A stretch of 64,000 nt of DNA from Tepidisphaeraceae bacterium (GCA_035998445.1 DASYHQ010000052.1:1-64000), one strand, 5' to 3'; counted from the stretch's first letter, positions 25,618-35,332 are shown. The notes: generated by a model not told the origin, from the letters alone. Translations and numbers: made by a program.

Positions 25618-27846
25618 ATGGCCAGTGAACAACTCCCGCCCCTCGAACCGCTGCCCGCCGTGCGCCCGCCCGACCGCCTGCGCGTGCTGCTGAAGCGGAG
25701 CTGGGCCGACCCGTGGACGGCGATGCCGTACCTCGTGCCGATCTCGGCCACCGAGCCGCTGTCCCCGAGCATCGCCAAGGCGCGGTTCCGGTACGACGCC
25801 GGCTACATCAAGCGGGAGGACGCGCGCGAGTACGAGACGTTCGTCCCGCTGGACTTCCGCGACTGGTTCGTGCGCATCGAGAAGCTCGGCCAGGTCGACG
25901 CGTCGTCGGGCAAGCCGGCGCCGCCCCGGCCGCTGTGGACCGGGCGGATCGTCGACGACCTCTACGAGCCGCACGGCACCGACGTGCCGGGCTCGGCCGA
26001 CCAGGGCCTCGACGCCTACGGGCTGGAGCACCTGCTGGACCGCCGCGACGTGGCGACGAGCTGGGTCGCAGACGATGGGCAGGGGGGCTTCGGCCAGTTC
26101 GAGATCGGACACGCGCTGATCTTCAACGACCGGACGATCCGGGGCCTGAGCAACCACGGCAACCGCAGCCTGAACCGCATCGGCGCCGACCCGCTGGCCG
26201 ACCCTCCCACCGAGGGCGGGTCGTACGCGTTCGACAAGTTCGCCAACCAGAAGGAGAGCGCCAGCGACGACGCAGGGGCGCCGGCCGTCTCGCAGGCGTG
26301 GAGCGCCTACGACATCGCGGAGTACCTGCTGGCCAACTACACCGATCCGGACATCGGCTGGCGGCTGTCCGGCGCCCAGGACGTGCTCGACTGCCTGCGG
26401 GCGATCAAGCCGCCGCGGTTCGACCCCGGCAAGGGCCAGAGCCTCAAGCAACTGCTCGACCGGCTGTTCGACCGGCGGCGCGGGTTCGGGTGGCGCGTGC
26501 GCGTCGGCCTGGCCGCGCCGGCGGGTGGCGGTGCGGGCGGCGCCAAGCCCGAGGTGGCGGAGGTCGAGGTGCTGAGCCTGATCGGCGAGCCGGTCGTGAT
26601 CGACGACGTGACGATCCCGACGGCCGTCGCGGCGACCGTGCTCGACACCGACACGTTCGGCCACTGGATCGACACGCCCTCGATCGAGACCAGCTCGGCG
26701 GTCCGCTACGGCCGCATCGTCGCCGTCGGGCCCCGCACGATCTCCTGCTGCACGTTCTCGGTCGCCGAGGGGACGTTGGTCAAGGGGTGGACCGACGACG
26801 AACAGACCGGGTACGCCGACACGCTAGCGCCCGGCGCGACCGCCGATCCGAACGCATCGGACGACGAGCGTGCGAGCGAGAAGTTCCGCCACGTCTACGC
26901 GCACTACCTGGTGAAGCGGGACTGGGACTGGCTGAGCAAGAACGGCGAGCCGGCGACGCCGGCGTTGGCGTTTCCGGTCGCCCCGGCGTTGGATGACAAC
27001 GGCAAGCTGAAGTCCCCGCGGGCGCCCGCCGACGCGCGCAGCTGGGGGCACGTGTTCCTCAAGTCGCTGCCGCTGCCCAAGCCGCAAAAGCAGGCCGACG
27101 ACGGCACGGCCGAGCCGGGGTACCGCGAGATGTTCGCGCTCGTCGAGCGCCCCGAGTCGGGCACGCCCGGCCAGCCGGGCCACCGGGCGAAGCGGCACGT
27201 GTTCCTGGACAACCCCGGCGGCGACGGCGACCCGTCCTGCAACGTGCAGCCGCTCGACGCGGAGTTCGGCGTCGAGCTACGCCTGCGGCCGAACCACCTG
27301 ATCGCCCGCGGCACGTTCTCGTCGGCCAGCGGCACGAAGTCCAAGCGCGAGCCGGTGTACGATTACCGCACGCTGCTCGTGACGGCCGCCATCGAGACCG
27401 ACCAGCGGCTGCGCGTCGCGGTCGACGTGCCCGGCGGCGACCCGAAGCGCGTCCTGACGATCGACGTGGCCGACGCGCAATTCTGGTTCGTGCTCAAGGG
27501 CACGGTGACCGACGTCGTCGGCGGCAAGCTCGTGCGGCATGAGGCCGACGAGGTGGTGCGCGACGACTCGGACCAGCTCCGCCAGGTGGCGGCGATGGGG
27601 CGGGCGTGGTACGGCCGCAGGCGGGCGGCGCTGTCGTTCACGCTGAAGTACGTGGCCGACGAGTTCCCGGCCGGCACGTTCGTCGGGTCGATGGTCGACC
27701 GGGCGAACGATGAGCCGGTCAACAGCGCGATCAGCAGCCGCACTTGGGACTTCGTGCAGGGCACGACGACCTACCGCACGGATTACTGCGAACTCGACTT
27801 GTCGCTTGCAGCATCGCGGCCGCGGCGGCGGAAAGGACGGTTATGA
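25618..27846 (+). CDS. Tail hub / baseplate protein candidate
   Basis: A 742-residue protein starting MASEQLPPLEPLPAVRPPDR. Early strands (RARFRYDAGYIKRE-like region, FVRIEKLGQ, PLWTGRIVDDLYEP) suggest the hub domain 1 fold that follows tape-measure genes. The second half is mixed alpha/beta with a linker rich in Pro/Gly. No lysozyme or peptidase motif was seen. Its stop overlaps the next start (ATGA). Confidence 0.6.
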   Translation: MASEQLPPLEPLPAVRPPDRLRVLLKRSWADPWTAMPYLVPISATEPLSPSIAKARFRYDAGYIKREDAREYETFVPLDFRDWFVRIEKLGQVDASSGKPAPPRPLWTGRIVDDLYEPHGTDVPGSADQGLDAYGLEHLLDRRDVATSWVADDGQGGFGQFEIGHALIFNDRTIRGLSNHGNRSLNRIGADPLADPPTEGGSYAFDKFANQKESASDDAGAPAVSQAWSAYDIAEYLLANYTDPDIGWRLSGAQDVLDCLRAIKPPRFDPGKGQSLKQLLDRLFDRRRGFGWRVRVGLAAPAGGGAGGAKPEVAEVEVLSLIGEPVVIDDVTIPTAVAATVLDTDTFGHWIDTPSIETSSAVRYGRIVAVGPRTISCCTFSVAEGTLVKGWTDDEQTGYADTLAPGATADPNASDDERASEKFRHVYAHYLVKRDWDWLSKNGEPATPALAFPVAPALDDNGKLKSPRAPADARSWGHVFLKSLPLPKPQKQADDGTAEPGYREMFALVERPESGTPGQPGHRAKRHVFLDNPGGDGDPSCNVQPLDAEFGVELRLRPNHLIARGTFSSASGTKSKREPVYDYRTLLVTAAIETDQRLRVAVDVPGGDPKRVLTIDVADAQFWFVLKGTVTDVVGGKLVRHEADEVVRDDSDQLRQVAAMGRAWYGRRRAALSFTLKYVADEFPAGTFVGSMVDRANDEPVNSAISSRTWDFVQGTTTYRTDYCELDLSLAASRPRRRKGRL

Positions 27847-28049
27847 CTGGTTCGGAGGCACGATTGGGCATGGTGGAAGAGGACGTGGCGGCGCTGCGCC
27901 GCGCGCAGGCGGGCGTCCCCGCTCGGTTCGCGACGAACACCGGCTGGCGTCCGCCGGCCGGCAAGCGGTACCAGGTGGTGCAGGTCATCGACGACTACAA
28001 CACGATCGGCGTCGACGACGTGCGGTTCCGGAAACCGGAGAAGGTGTAA
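27843..28049 (+). CDS. Small tail-module protein
   Basis: A 68-residue protein translated from an ATG that overlaps the hub stop codon. It begins with a helix (GMVEEDVAALRRAQAGVPAR) and ends as a beta hairpin (RYQVVQVIDDYNTIGVDDVR). Tight coupling to two large tail genes argues that it is real. No function can be assigned. Confidence 0.6.
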   Translation: MTGSEARLGMVEEDVAALRRAQAGVPARFATNTGWRPPAGKRYQVVQVIDDYNTIGVDDVRFRKPEKV

Positions 28050-28055
28050 CCCGCC

Positions 28056-30266
28056 ATGGCCTACGACTGGAAAACGCTCGACTTCGACGACATGGACGCG
28101 GGGCACCTGCTGTTCGATCCGGAGCTCATCAACCTGTTCGTCGACGCGTTCGAGGAGAAGGTTGCCGCGCTGGACAGCTCCGTTACGGGCGGCTTCAACC
28201 CGAACCCGGTCACCCCCGGAAACTACGCCCGCCCCGACGAGGGGAACAACGCGCTGGCCGGCTACCGTTCGTTCTCCGGCGGCCAACCGACGGTCTGGGG
28301 CTGGGCGGACCTGCAGAGCGCCGTCAACGAGCTGGGCCGGGCCTACGTGCGCTACGCGGAGGCAAATGGGACGCCGATCGACTACGAGGGGCGTCCGTCG
28401 CTGGAGTTCTACGGGCCCAAGCCCCAGTTTTCGGGCGAGGTCTACGACCCGGAGCAGGATCACAGCTTCCGGCGGTGGCTGATGCGCCGGTGCTGGCCGC
28501 GCGAGGTGTGGGCGCTGGCCAACCCGGGCGAGGCGGGGCAGGTGGCGCGGTTCATCGCCACCGACTTCCCGCAAGGCTTCGGCATCCGGCCGCTGACGCC
28601 CGTCGACGAGCGCGGACTGTCGGGGCGGATCGTGCGGCACGACGGCGGCGACAAGTGGATCGTCGTCGACGAGTTCGACCCGCTGAACTGGCAGGGCCCC
28701 GACGTGATCGAGGGGTTCGGACTGCTGCGGCCGCAGGGGATCTACAACGTCACGACCGACACGAACCAGCCGACCGACCCGCACTACGCGACGGCCGACA
28801 TCTTCGGCGTCTGGATCGCCGCCGACATCTACCGGGCGATCAACCTGATGCGCTGGACCAACCCGGCGTCGTATTGGTCCAACCGCTGCGAGGCGGCGCG
28901 GCGGTACGGGTTCCGCTACGAGTCGGCCGGCGATCACTACACGAATGTCCACTTCGAGACCGCCGGCGAGGCCGCCGCTGCGTTCGAGAATCGCCGACAG
29001 CAGGCCGTCGCGATCTACTCCGGATCCACCGCGCCGACCAACTCAGAGCTCGGGTTTAACTTCGAGGGGCCGACCGGTCCCAACCCGTACGTTCAACTGC
29101 CGGCGACCGTGGGCACGGACTACTTCTTCGGGTTCATGAGGGTCCAGGGCACGATTCCCGGCCTGACCCTCATTCAGGGTGAGTCGCTTCCGTGGCAGCG
29201 ACCAAAGTATCAGTCGCTCGCCCTGTCGATGGAGAACCTGCACGGCGTCGGCAAGCTGCAGCACCTGGGGGGCAACCTCTTTCGTTGGCGCCCGCCCCGC
29301 GCGACCGAGTTCGGGCCGGCCGTCCACGTCGCTGAAGATCGGGTGACGGTCCTGCACGGCGCCGGTGAGCCGATGAAGCGGATCGGGATCAGCTACCGGA
29401 AGCCGAGCCTGATGGGGGGGCTGCAGTTCACCGTCGTCAACGGCAGCGTGACGAACACGAGCGGGCGGATCTTCACCAGCTTCCCGCTCTACAACAACGA
29501 GGAGTCGCCGATCGGGGCTTACGTTGAGGGCGGCCGATTCGCGCGGGACGGCTTCTTCCTCCTTCAGGCCGTCGGCGGCGATAAGCTCTACCTCGGAGGC
29601 ATCGGGATCGACGGTCAGCCCCTCGAGTTGCCGGAGGAGGGCGATAGCGGCCGGGTCTACACTGCCGATGGCCGATCATGGCTCGACGTGCGCCGCGCCT
29701 TCAGCCCGCGCGAGATCAGCATCGAGTTCGCGGCGGACCTGCGCGCGAGCCCCATGGCGTCGGCAGGTGAGTGGAAGCTGCTCAAGGACAGCGGGACGTC
29801 CAGCCAGAGTCGGCTGTTCCTGCTGGAAATGGGCCAAAGCGGCTTTAACGCCTACGCCGCCGTCGTTCAGCGGCAGTACGCCTATCCGCACATCGATGAC
29901 CTGCCCCAGCCGGCGGTCGTCAATCGTACGATCGAGTTCTACGTCTCCACCGGCGCGGAGATCCTCGGCGACCAGTACGATTCATTTGGCGATCCGGACG
30001 CGGTGCCGCCGGAGTACGGCCTGCACCGCGTTCAGACGATCGGCTTAACGGTGGACCGCGATATCCGCGGGCGGCGCATCGGGCAGCTGGAGCCGACGCC
30101 GAACCTCTGGCCCGAGCCTAAACCGGGCAGCACGAACATCTCACCGGTCGGCACCGAGGTGATCCGCTACCATTGCCACTCGGACTACCTGATCGGCTAC
30201 GCGTTCCGGCTGACGACGATCGTCAAGTGGGACGTGCCCGGCGGGTTCCGTTACATCGTCGACTAA
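28056..30266 (+). CDS. Large tail protein, last gene of the late operon
   Basis: A 736-residue protein six bases after its neighbour. It is aromatic-rich and Asp/Gly-rich. The N-terminal 300 residues include helices (FVDAFEEKVAALDSS, DLQSAVNELGRAYVRYAEA); the rest is beta-rich (YVEGGRFARDGFFLLQAVGG) as in fibre or tip proteins. Its stop overlaps the stop of the convergent pseudopilin gene by two bases, which marks the end of the virion operon. Confidence 0.62.
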   Translation: MAYDWKTLDFDDMDAGHLLFDPELINLFVDAFEEKVAALDSSVTGGFNPNPVTPGNYARPDEGNNALAGYRSFSGGQPTVWGWADLQSAVNELGRAYVRYAEANGTPIDYEGRPSLEFYGPKPQFSGEVYDPEQDHSFRRWLMRRCWPREVWALANPGEAGQVARFIATDFPQGFGIRPLTPVDERGLSGRIVRHDGGDKWIVVDEFDPLNWQGPDVIEGFGLLRPQGIYNVTTDTNQPTDPHYATADIFGVWIAADIYRAINLMRWTNPASYWSNRCEAARRYGFRYESAGDHYTNVHFETAGEAAAAFENRRQQAVAIYSGSTAPTNSELGFNFEGPTGPNPYVQLPATVGTDYFFGFMRVQGTIPGLTLIQGESLPWQRPKYQSLALSMENLHGVGKLQHLGGNLFRWRPPRATEFGPAVHVAEDRVTVLHGAGEPMKRIGISYRKPSLMGGLQFTVVNGSVTNTSGRIFTSFPLYNNEESPIGAYVEGGRFARDGFFLLQAVGGDKLYLGGIGIDGQPLELPEEGDSGRVYTADGRSWLDVRRAFSPREISIEFAADLRASPMASAGEWKLLKDSGTSSQSRLFLLEMGQSGFNAYAAVVQRQYAYPHIDDLPQPAVVNRTIEFYVSTGAEILGDQYDSFGDPDAVPPEYGLHRVQTIGLTVDRDIRGRRIGQLEPTPNLWPEPKPGSTNISPVGTEVIRYHCHSDYLIGYAFRLTTIVKWDVPGGFRYIVD

Positions 30267-31573
30267 GGTTTGACGCTGAAGATCATCTCGACCGGCTGCG
30301 GGTTGTTTAGCCGCCCCTGCGCGTCCTGCAGCGTGTAGGTGATTCGGATCAGCGATGGCCAGGCGGTATCGGTGCCCGGTCCCCACGCAAAGACGGTCGG
30401 CGTGCCGGACACGACGTTCTGCGCGGCGCTAGTGCCGCCGCTGGCGTAGGGCCACGTGACGTCCTCCGGATCGTTCAGGTCTCCGTCGGCGTTCACGTCG
30501 CGGGCCAGCCCGTACCAGCGGATGTGCTCCATCGGGGGAATCGTGCCTGCGCCGGGTCCGTCCGGGTCGATCATCGCCTTGTCGATTCCCGCCACGCCGT
30601 CAAAGTCACCTGCGAACTCGACGCGGAAGTCCGTGCATCCCGGCAGGAATACGGGCGCGGTCTTCGCTGCGCCTGCTGAATCGAGCGGACGCATGGGGAA
30701 GGGGTCGGCTTGGTAGCGATAGTTGAACGAGTCCCACCACGAAGCGTTGGCGGTCAGCTTCGCCACGAGATAGGGGAACACATCTGCGGAATCCGAGTTC
30801 AGGCCGACCAGGTCGTAACGCGACTGTTCGACGCGCGGCTTCGGACCAGTTGCGGGGTCGTTGGTCGCGGGCGAGGCGTACTCGAATGGGCTCATGTCGG
30901 CGGCGTCGTCGTCGATGAAGACCTGCTCCACCCTCTGATTGTCCAGGACGACTCGGCTGCCAACCGGGACGTTCGTCGGCGTCTTCTGCTTCATCAGGAG
31001 CGCCACCCGACCCAGCGTCCACTGCCGAGCGAAATAGTTGTTGGGGTTCGTCGAGAAGGTAGAACCGGCGTTGGGATTCATGGAGCCCGGCAGGATCGGC
31101 TGGCTCGCGTTTCCGTTGTAGAAGAACGCGCCACCATTGTCCGGCAGCATCAGGTGACCGTACCACACGTACGCTTGCTCGCCAGACATGTCGGACGTGA
31201 GAAAGTTCACGTTGCCGCTTTGCCGGCGGAACTCACCGGTGACGAACATGCCGATCCGGTCAGTGCGGTACAGCGTGCGGCCGGTCATCCCTGCGTCGCG
31301 CGTCGGGTCCTGATCGCGGGTCGCCGGGTCCAGGTACCCAGCCGTGGTGCCGGACCAGATGACGAGGCCGGGGTTCGTGCTCGCCAAGCCGGCAAAGTCG
31401 TTGCTGAACACGGTCTGTGCCGCGCGCTGGTCGCGAGTGGTGGCGGACAGCGCCATGCCGGCCCCGATCGTCTGACCGGTCAAGCTGAACACGGTCGCGA
31501 TGCCGATGATGAGCACGAGCGCAATGGCGATGGAGATCAGGAGTTCGGTCAGGGTGAAGCCGTTACGTTTCAT
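30263..31573 (-). CDS. Type IV pseudopilin (prepilin N-terminal methylation motif)
   Basis: A 436-residue protein with a class III signal: MKRNG then FTLTELLISIAIALVLIIGI. Cleavage after Gly5 would leave N-terminal Phe with Glu at mature position 5, followed by one hydrophobic helix. The body is large and beta-rich, closer to minor pseudopilins (GspJ/PulJ-like) of Planctomycetes than to a major pilin. The start at 31573 is fixed by GGAG seven bases upstream; the longer frame to 31669 has no signal. A host-type surface protein inside a phage is unusual. Confidence 0.8.
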   Translation of the reverse strand: MKRNGFTLTELLISIAIALVLIIGIATVFSLTGQTIGAGMALSATTRDQRAAQTVFSNDFAGLASTNPGLVIWSGTTAGYLDPATRDQDPTRDAGMTGRTLYRTDRIGMFVTGEFRRQSGNVNFLTSDMSGEQAYVWYGHLMLPDNGGAFFYNGNASQPILPGSMNPNAGSTFSTNPNNYFARQWTLGRVALLMKQKTPTNVPVGSRVVLDNQRVEQVFIDDDAADMSPFEYASPATNDPATGPKPRVEQSRYDLVGLNSDSADVFPYLVAKLTANASWWDSFNYRYQADPFPMRPLDSAGAAKTAPVFLPGCTDFRVEFAGDFDGVAGIDKAMIDPDGPGAGTIPPMEHIRWYGLARDVNADGDLNDPEDVTWPYASGGTSAAQNVVSGTPTVFAWGPGTDTAWPSLIRITYTLQDAQGRLNNPQPVEMIFSVKP

Positions 31574-31826
31574 TTGGGGTCTCCACGACTTCAAAGCCGC
31601 GTTGGCGTTTTTCGCTGACGATGCGGGTGCTGAGGTAGAACTCGGTGACGGCAGCGCCGATGACGACACCGATGCCGGTGGCCGCCAACCAGAAATACGT
31701 GTCGTGCTGGGCCGGCACGCCGGAATAGAAGAACTTGAAGGTCATCACGAGCGAGAATGCCGCCGCCACGAGGCTCAGTGCCAGGTTGATCGCCCGGTGC
31801 AGGGTCATCTCTTCATCCCATTCCAT
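31563..31826 (-). CDS. Small two-helix membrane protein
   Basis: An 87-residue protein with two predicted membrane helices (AINLALSLVAAAFSLVMTF and FWLAATGIGVVIGAAVTEF) and a charged C-terminus. It overlaps the pseudopilin start by 11 bases, so the two are one operon. Two-helix topology also fits a holin, but no endolysin is near, so a role with the pseudopilin is equally likely. Start ATG 31826 was preferred over GTG 31859. Confidence 0.55.
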   Translation of the reverse strand: MEWDEEMTLHRAINLALSLVAAAFSLVMTFKFFYSGVPAQHDTYFWLAATGIGVVIGAAVTEFYLSTRIVSEKRQRGFEVVETPNET

Positions 31827-31976
31827 TCTCGGCCGCCCTTCATTCTTCGCAATGTCCACGTCTCGCCGCTAGGGCCAAATGCCGGCAAGTGAATCGTGAC
31901 GTCACGGTTCGCTGCCGTCAATTCAGAGTAGCTCATCTCAACCGCCGACAACGGCGATTCCACCGTCAAATCCGCC

Positions 31977-32010
31977 ACGCCCCGCCCCGGTAACGGTGGC
32001 GGGGCGTTTT
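31977..32010 (+). terminator. Rho-independent terminator upstream of the recombination operon
   Basis: ACGCCCCGCC and GGCGGGGCGT form a ten-base-pair stem. The loop can close further into CCG/CGG with a GTAA tetraloop, and a TTTT run follows at 32007. It works on the plus strand and would stop late-operon read-through before the Bet/RecT gene. A second, smaller hairpin (CCCCCG/CGGGGG, 32050-32068) lies downstream in the leader of that gene. No strong promoter was found between. Confidence 0.65.
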
Positions 32011-32148
32011 ACGTTGAACTAACCCTGTCGCGGGCGCAGATAGGACTTGCCCCCGCTGCACTCGGGGGTTACATCCTAACAAAGTGCGAACATTGCCACG
32101 GGAAGGCACTTCACCACGCCCGCAGGATGGGGCCCTATCTGGAGACCG

Positions 32149-33258
32149 ATGATGATCCAACCGCTTTTCGAAGTGACCGAGACCGGTCGCGTAATGCCGC
32201 TCTGGCCGCTTGACCCACGATCGGGCGAGCCGATCGAGCCCGACGGGAAGGCCCGCCTGACCGCTGCGCAGGCGTCGCAACTCTCAGGCGAAAGCGAGGC
32301 GTCCCATAACGAGCAGTTTCGTTTGGCGTTCGCGAAGTGGCTCGACGACGAGGTCACGGAGGCCCAGGTCGAAGAGTCCGAAAAGGATGCCCGAGAAAAG
32401 AACGGCGGCCGGGCGCCGACCAAGGTCCGCCTCGGCGGTGACCTGTTCCGCGCGCTCTTTTACCCGCACTTCGCCGGCTATGACGCAGAGTGGGATTACT
32501 ACATGTCCGAGTGCGCCCGCCGGAAGCTCAACCCGCGGTCGAAGGAGATCTTCGCCGAGCTGAAGCCGAACGAGGTGACCGGCCGCATGGAGCTGGTCAT
32601 CTACTGCGGGATCGCCGGCTTCCGGCGGATCCTCGACGAGACCGGCCGCTCCGCCGGCAACGACGAGGCGCAGTTCACGTACGGCGACGATCCGTACTAC
32701 CCGGTCAAGTGCGTGTTCACCCTGTACATGATGGTTCACGGTCAGCGTTGCCCGTTCGTCGGACGCGCCAAGTGGCTCGAATACAACCCCGAGGGCGAGC
32801 CGACGCAACAGTACCGGCGCGAGAAGCCTGAGCAGTGGCTGTCGAAGATCGCCGAGGCCGACGCGATCCGCCGCGCGGCGCCGGAACGCGCGTCGGACCT
32901 CTACGAGCGCGCCGAAATGGAAAGCGTGCGACAGCGCAACGCGCGGGCGTCTGCGCGCCCCGCGCCGGAGGCGAAGCGCGGCCAGGCTGAACGCGCGACG
33001 GTCCCCGTCGGAGGCCGCGACTGGACCGACCCCGAACCGTACTACGACGCCGACGAGGACGCGCCGGCGAGCGAGGAGGGCTTCCGGACGGTGTTGATCT
33101 CGATGGGCTTCGCGACGCCCGCTCAACGCAAGGCCGTCACGCGGCAGCTGCAGGATCGGCTGACTGCCAACAGCCCGCGCGAGTTCTGGGCGAAGGCCGT
33201 GCGCGAGCTGAGGGACAAGCCGCAGGTTTACGGCGCCAAGACGCTGACTGAAGTGTAA
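32149..33258 (+). CDS. Single-strand annealing protein, Bet/RecT family
   Basis: A 369-residue phage recombinase that anneals complementary single strands. The Bet/RecT core lies at about residues 100-230: YYMSECARRKLNPRSKEIF, ELVIYCGIAGFRRILDETG and PVKCVFTLYMMVHGQRCPF, matching the order C-x-(3-4)-LNP...I-GxxRIxxxTG...A-x-V..... The C-terminal 100 residues are charged and poorly conserved, as in the family. GGAG lies eight bases upstream of ATG 32149. No matching exonuclease gene is seen beside it. Confidence 0.82.
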   Translation: MMIQPLFEVTETGRVMPLWPLDPRSGEPIEPDGKARLTAAQASQLSGESEASHNEQFRLAFAKWLDDEVTEAQVEESEKDAREKNGGRAPTKVRLGGDLFRALFYPHFAGYDAEWDYYMSECARRKLNPRSKEIFAELKPNEVTGRMELVIYCGIAGFRRILDETGRSAGNDEAQFTYGDDPYYPVKCVFTLYMMVHGQRCPFVGRAKWLEYNPEGEPTQQYRREKPEQWLSKIAEADAIRRAAPERASDLYERAEMESVRQRNARASARPAPEAKRGQAERATVPVGGRDWTDPEPYYDADEDAPASEEGFRTVLISMGFATPAQRKAVTRQLQDRLTANSPREFWAKAVRELRDKPQVYGAKTLTEV

Positions 33259-33268
33259 GGGGGCGACC

Positions 33269-33670
33269 ATGCCGAACATCGGCGAGCTCGAACTTGTCAG
33301 CCGGCCGTCCACGGAGGGACGGCGGTTGCCGATGCAGTTCATCACGATCGAGAGCCCCGGCTACGCCGCAGCGAGGTCGGGAAAGTGGAACCCGCCGGAC
33401 GCGTACGTTCGTCACGAGGCGATCGTCCTCGGCGTGCTGGAAGATCACACGGGCGACCGCTGGCTACGCGTGGTTCAGTGGTGCGGGGTGACCCGCCGGT
33501 GGAGGGTCGAGTCCGGCTACACGCCGTTCGCCGTCGTCGCTTGGCGCGCGGATGTCGAGTCCAAGCCGTTCCTGGCCGTGCCGACTGCCCGCGAGTTCCC
33601 GTCGGTCCCGTTCCCGCCGCCGCCGGCGCGGGACCCGCGACAGTACCGGACGAACCCGTACGTTCGATGA
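33269..33670 (+). CDS. Hypothetical early protein
   Basis: A 133-residue protein ten bases after the annealase gene and presumably in the same transcript. It has a beta-rich body (HEAIVLGVLEDHTGDRWLRV, WRVESGYTPFAVVAWR) and a Pro-rich tail (SVPFPPPPARDP). No known family is recognised. Confidence 0.55.
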   Translation: MPNIGELELVSRPSTEGRRLPMQFITIESPGYAAARSGKWNPPDAYVRHEAIVLGVLEDHTGDRWLRVVQWCGVTRRWRVESGYTPFAVVAWRADVESKPFLAVPTAREFPSVPFPPPPARDPRQYRTNPYVR

Positions 33671-33692
33671 GGCGGAGTAGGAGGGTGGGACG

Positions 33693-34184
33693 ATGTCAGA
33701 CCAAACGTTCGAGGTCCGAGCCGCGGCGGTGTTGTCCGTCCCGCGCAAGCTGCAGTGGGTGATGCTCGTGCTGCAGGACCTGCTGCGGTTGCCCGGCGTC
33801 GAGCACGCCGAGGTCTGGTTCTTCGACCCGCGGGACGCGGCGCAGAAGCTGCGCGAGCGGAAGGTGACTGCCGAGCAGCTGCCGCTGCGCGGCGACGAGA
33901 TCCCGTGGCCAATCGACGTGAAGTTGTTCGCGGCCGTCGGCCAGGTGCTCCACCGCGACTTCGCGGAAGTGATGGAGCGTCATCGTGACTTCGTTGCCAA
34001 GCTGTCAGATGTGCGAGTGCGACGTCGCGGCTACAAGCCGGTCAGCCGTCTGCTCGTCGTCGACCGCGTTGAGCACCGGGGCAAGTGGGTTACGTACCAG
34101 GTGATGACGTCAGGTAAGCGACGGACCGCGTACGGGTTGCCGCTCTTGCCCGACACTTACGGATCATACGCGACCGCCTTCTGA
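33693..34184 (+). CDS. Hypothetical early protein
   Basis: A 163-residue basic protein downstream of the annealase operon, with GGAG-rich spacing upstream (GTAGGAGGGTGGGACG). The N-terminal region mixes helices and strands (LQWVMLVLQDLLRLPGVEHA); the C-terminal part ends in TAYGLPLLPDTYGSYATAF. No recognisable domain. It is convergent with the next gene, and only a weak imperfect hairpin separates them. Confidence 0.55.
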   Translation: MSDQTFEVRAAAVLSVPRKLQWVMLVLQDLLRLPGVEHAEVWFFDPRDAAQKLRERKVTAEQLPLRGDEIPWPIDVKLFAAVGQVLHRDFAEVMERHRDFVAKLSDVRVRRRGYKPVSRLLVVDRVEHRGKWVTYQVMTSGKRRTAYGLPLLPDTYGSYATAF

Positions 34185-34228
34185 TGATGTGCGGCCCGGG
34201 CCAATGGTCGCATCACTCTAGTCCCGCA

Positions 34229-34447
34229 TCAAAAGACGTCTAAGAGCCGATAAGGCCCTCGGTGCTCAAGATAAGCAATGCCTCGAGAAGCTGTTTCATC
34301 TTTGGTCGGGGACCGTTCCGGCTTTAGTTTCGTCGCCAGCTGAACGCCGCTGCCGTTCTTGATTGTATAGGTCCAGTTTCCTTTCTCGCCCCCGTCAATC
34401 TCAACCAAAACAACGATCAGCACGTCCGCTTGCGATGTAACTGCCAT
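34229..34447 (-). CDS. Small hypothetical protein
   Basis: A 72-residue beta-rich protein (DVLIVVLVEIDGGEKGNWTY, then GSGVQLATKLKPE). First or last of a run of minus-strand genes (34.2-35.7 kb). The base composition is lower in GC than neighbours, which may indicate a different origin. No family is recognised. Confidence 0.5.
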   Translation of the reverse strand: MAVTSQADVLIVVLVEIDGGEKGNWTYTIKNGSGVQLATKLKPERSPTKDETASRGIAYLEHRGPYRLLDVF

Positions 34448-34504
34448 AGTGCGTCCTTCCAGTTCATTATGAAGCAGCCTCCGCCAAGGCTGACTCTCGC
34501 CAAT

Positions 34505-35314
34505 TCACGGCATATACGGCGTCAACACGAAGACGGTCCGCGTCGACCCCATTACCGTCTCGTACTGCGTTGTCCCGGTCACTTGGAATGGGTCTGCCGA
34601 CGCGAAGTCGCTGTCGTCGGTCAACCCCGTGGTCGGGTAGACGTCCAACATGACGATCTTCCCGTCCAGGCTGAGAAGCGTGCGCATGCGGTCGATCACC
34701 TGCACGATGCGCGTCTCCGATGGCAATCGCCCGACGTCGCCGATCGACATCGAACGCGGGCGAATCGTCTGCTGGGCGGCCGCCGCCAACGCGGCACGAT
34801 ACGCGTCGGCCCGCCGCATTCGTTGAGCCCGTTCGCGCGCCTCCTGCTCGGCGTGCGCCCTGGCTTCGGCGGTCTCGTGAGCCGCGATCAGGCGGGCATA
34901 CGTCGCGTCGTCCGTCCCGGGCTGGCGCGGCACCGCGGGATGCACGTATGGCAGCGGGGCCGCGGCGGCCGACGGCGTGGTGGCCTGTACCGTGGCTGGC
35001 TCCGAGAAAATGAGCCACGCCGCGATGACGATGGTCAACAGCGGCAGCCCGACGATCGCCGCCCACGCGGCGGGCGACAACGATGCCTCACGCTGGCTCT
35101 TGACCAGTTGCGAGGCATCGCGCGGCACGCGGCTCACGACCACCGGCAACGCGTCTCCCGTTGCCGCGCGTGACGGCCTCGGCTTCACCCGCTCAATCAG
35201 CACTGTCTTACCCGCGATCTTCACGGCCTCGGCCTCGCTGGCCGCTTCCACCTCAATGCGAACGTCGTCGGCCGTGTCCCGGTCGGCGCCGATGATCTCG
35301 TATTTCATGCTCAC
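34505..35314 (-). CDS. Single-pass membrane protein, hypothetical
   Basis: A 269-residue protein with a cytosolic N-terminal 90 residues (YEIIGADRDTADDVRIEVEA, a small beta/alpha domain), one membrane helix (AAWAAIVGLPLLTIVIAAWL, about residues 82-103), an Ala/Pro linker, a charged coiled-coil region (ETAEARAHAEQEARERAQRM) and a C-terminal beta domain ending FVLTPYMP. The topology suggests a membrane-anchored sensor or superinfection factor, but that is inference. Confidence 0.6.
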   Translation of the reverse strand: MSMKYEIIGADRDTADDVRIEVEAASEAEAVKIAGKTVLIERVKPRPSRAATGDALPVVVSRVPRDASQLVKSQREASLSPAAWAAIVGLPLLTIVIAAWLIFSEPATVQATTPSAAAAPLPYVHPAVPRQPGTDDATYARLIAAHETAEARAHAEQEARERAQRMRRADAYRAALAAAAQQTIRPRSMSIGDVGRLPSETRIVQVIDRMRTLLSLDGKIVMLDVYPTTGLTDDSDFASADPFQVTGTTQYETVMGSTRTVFVLTPYMP

Positions 35315-35332
35315 CCCACTGTCAGACGTGTC

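Noticed and set aside
31563-31859. Two-helix membrane protein as the phage holin
   Set aside because: It is cotranscribed with the pseudopilin and there is no endolysin nearby, so the lysis role is not supported.
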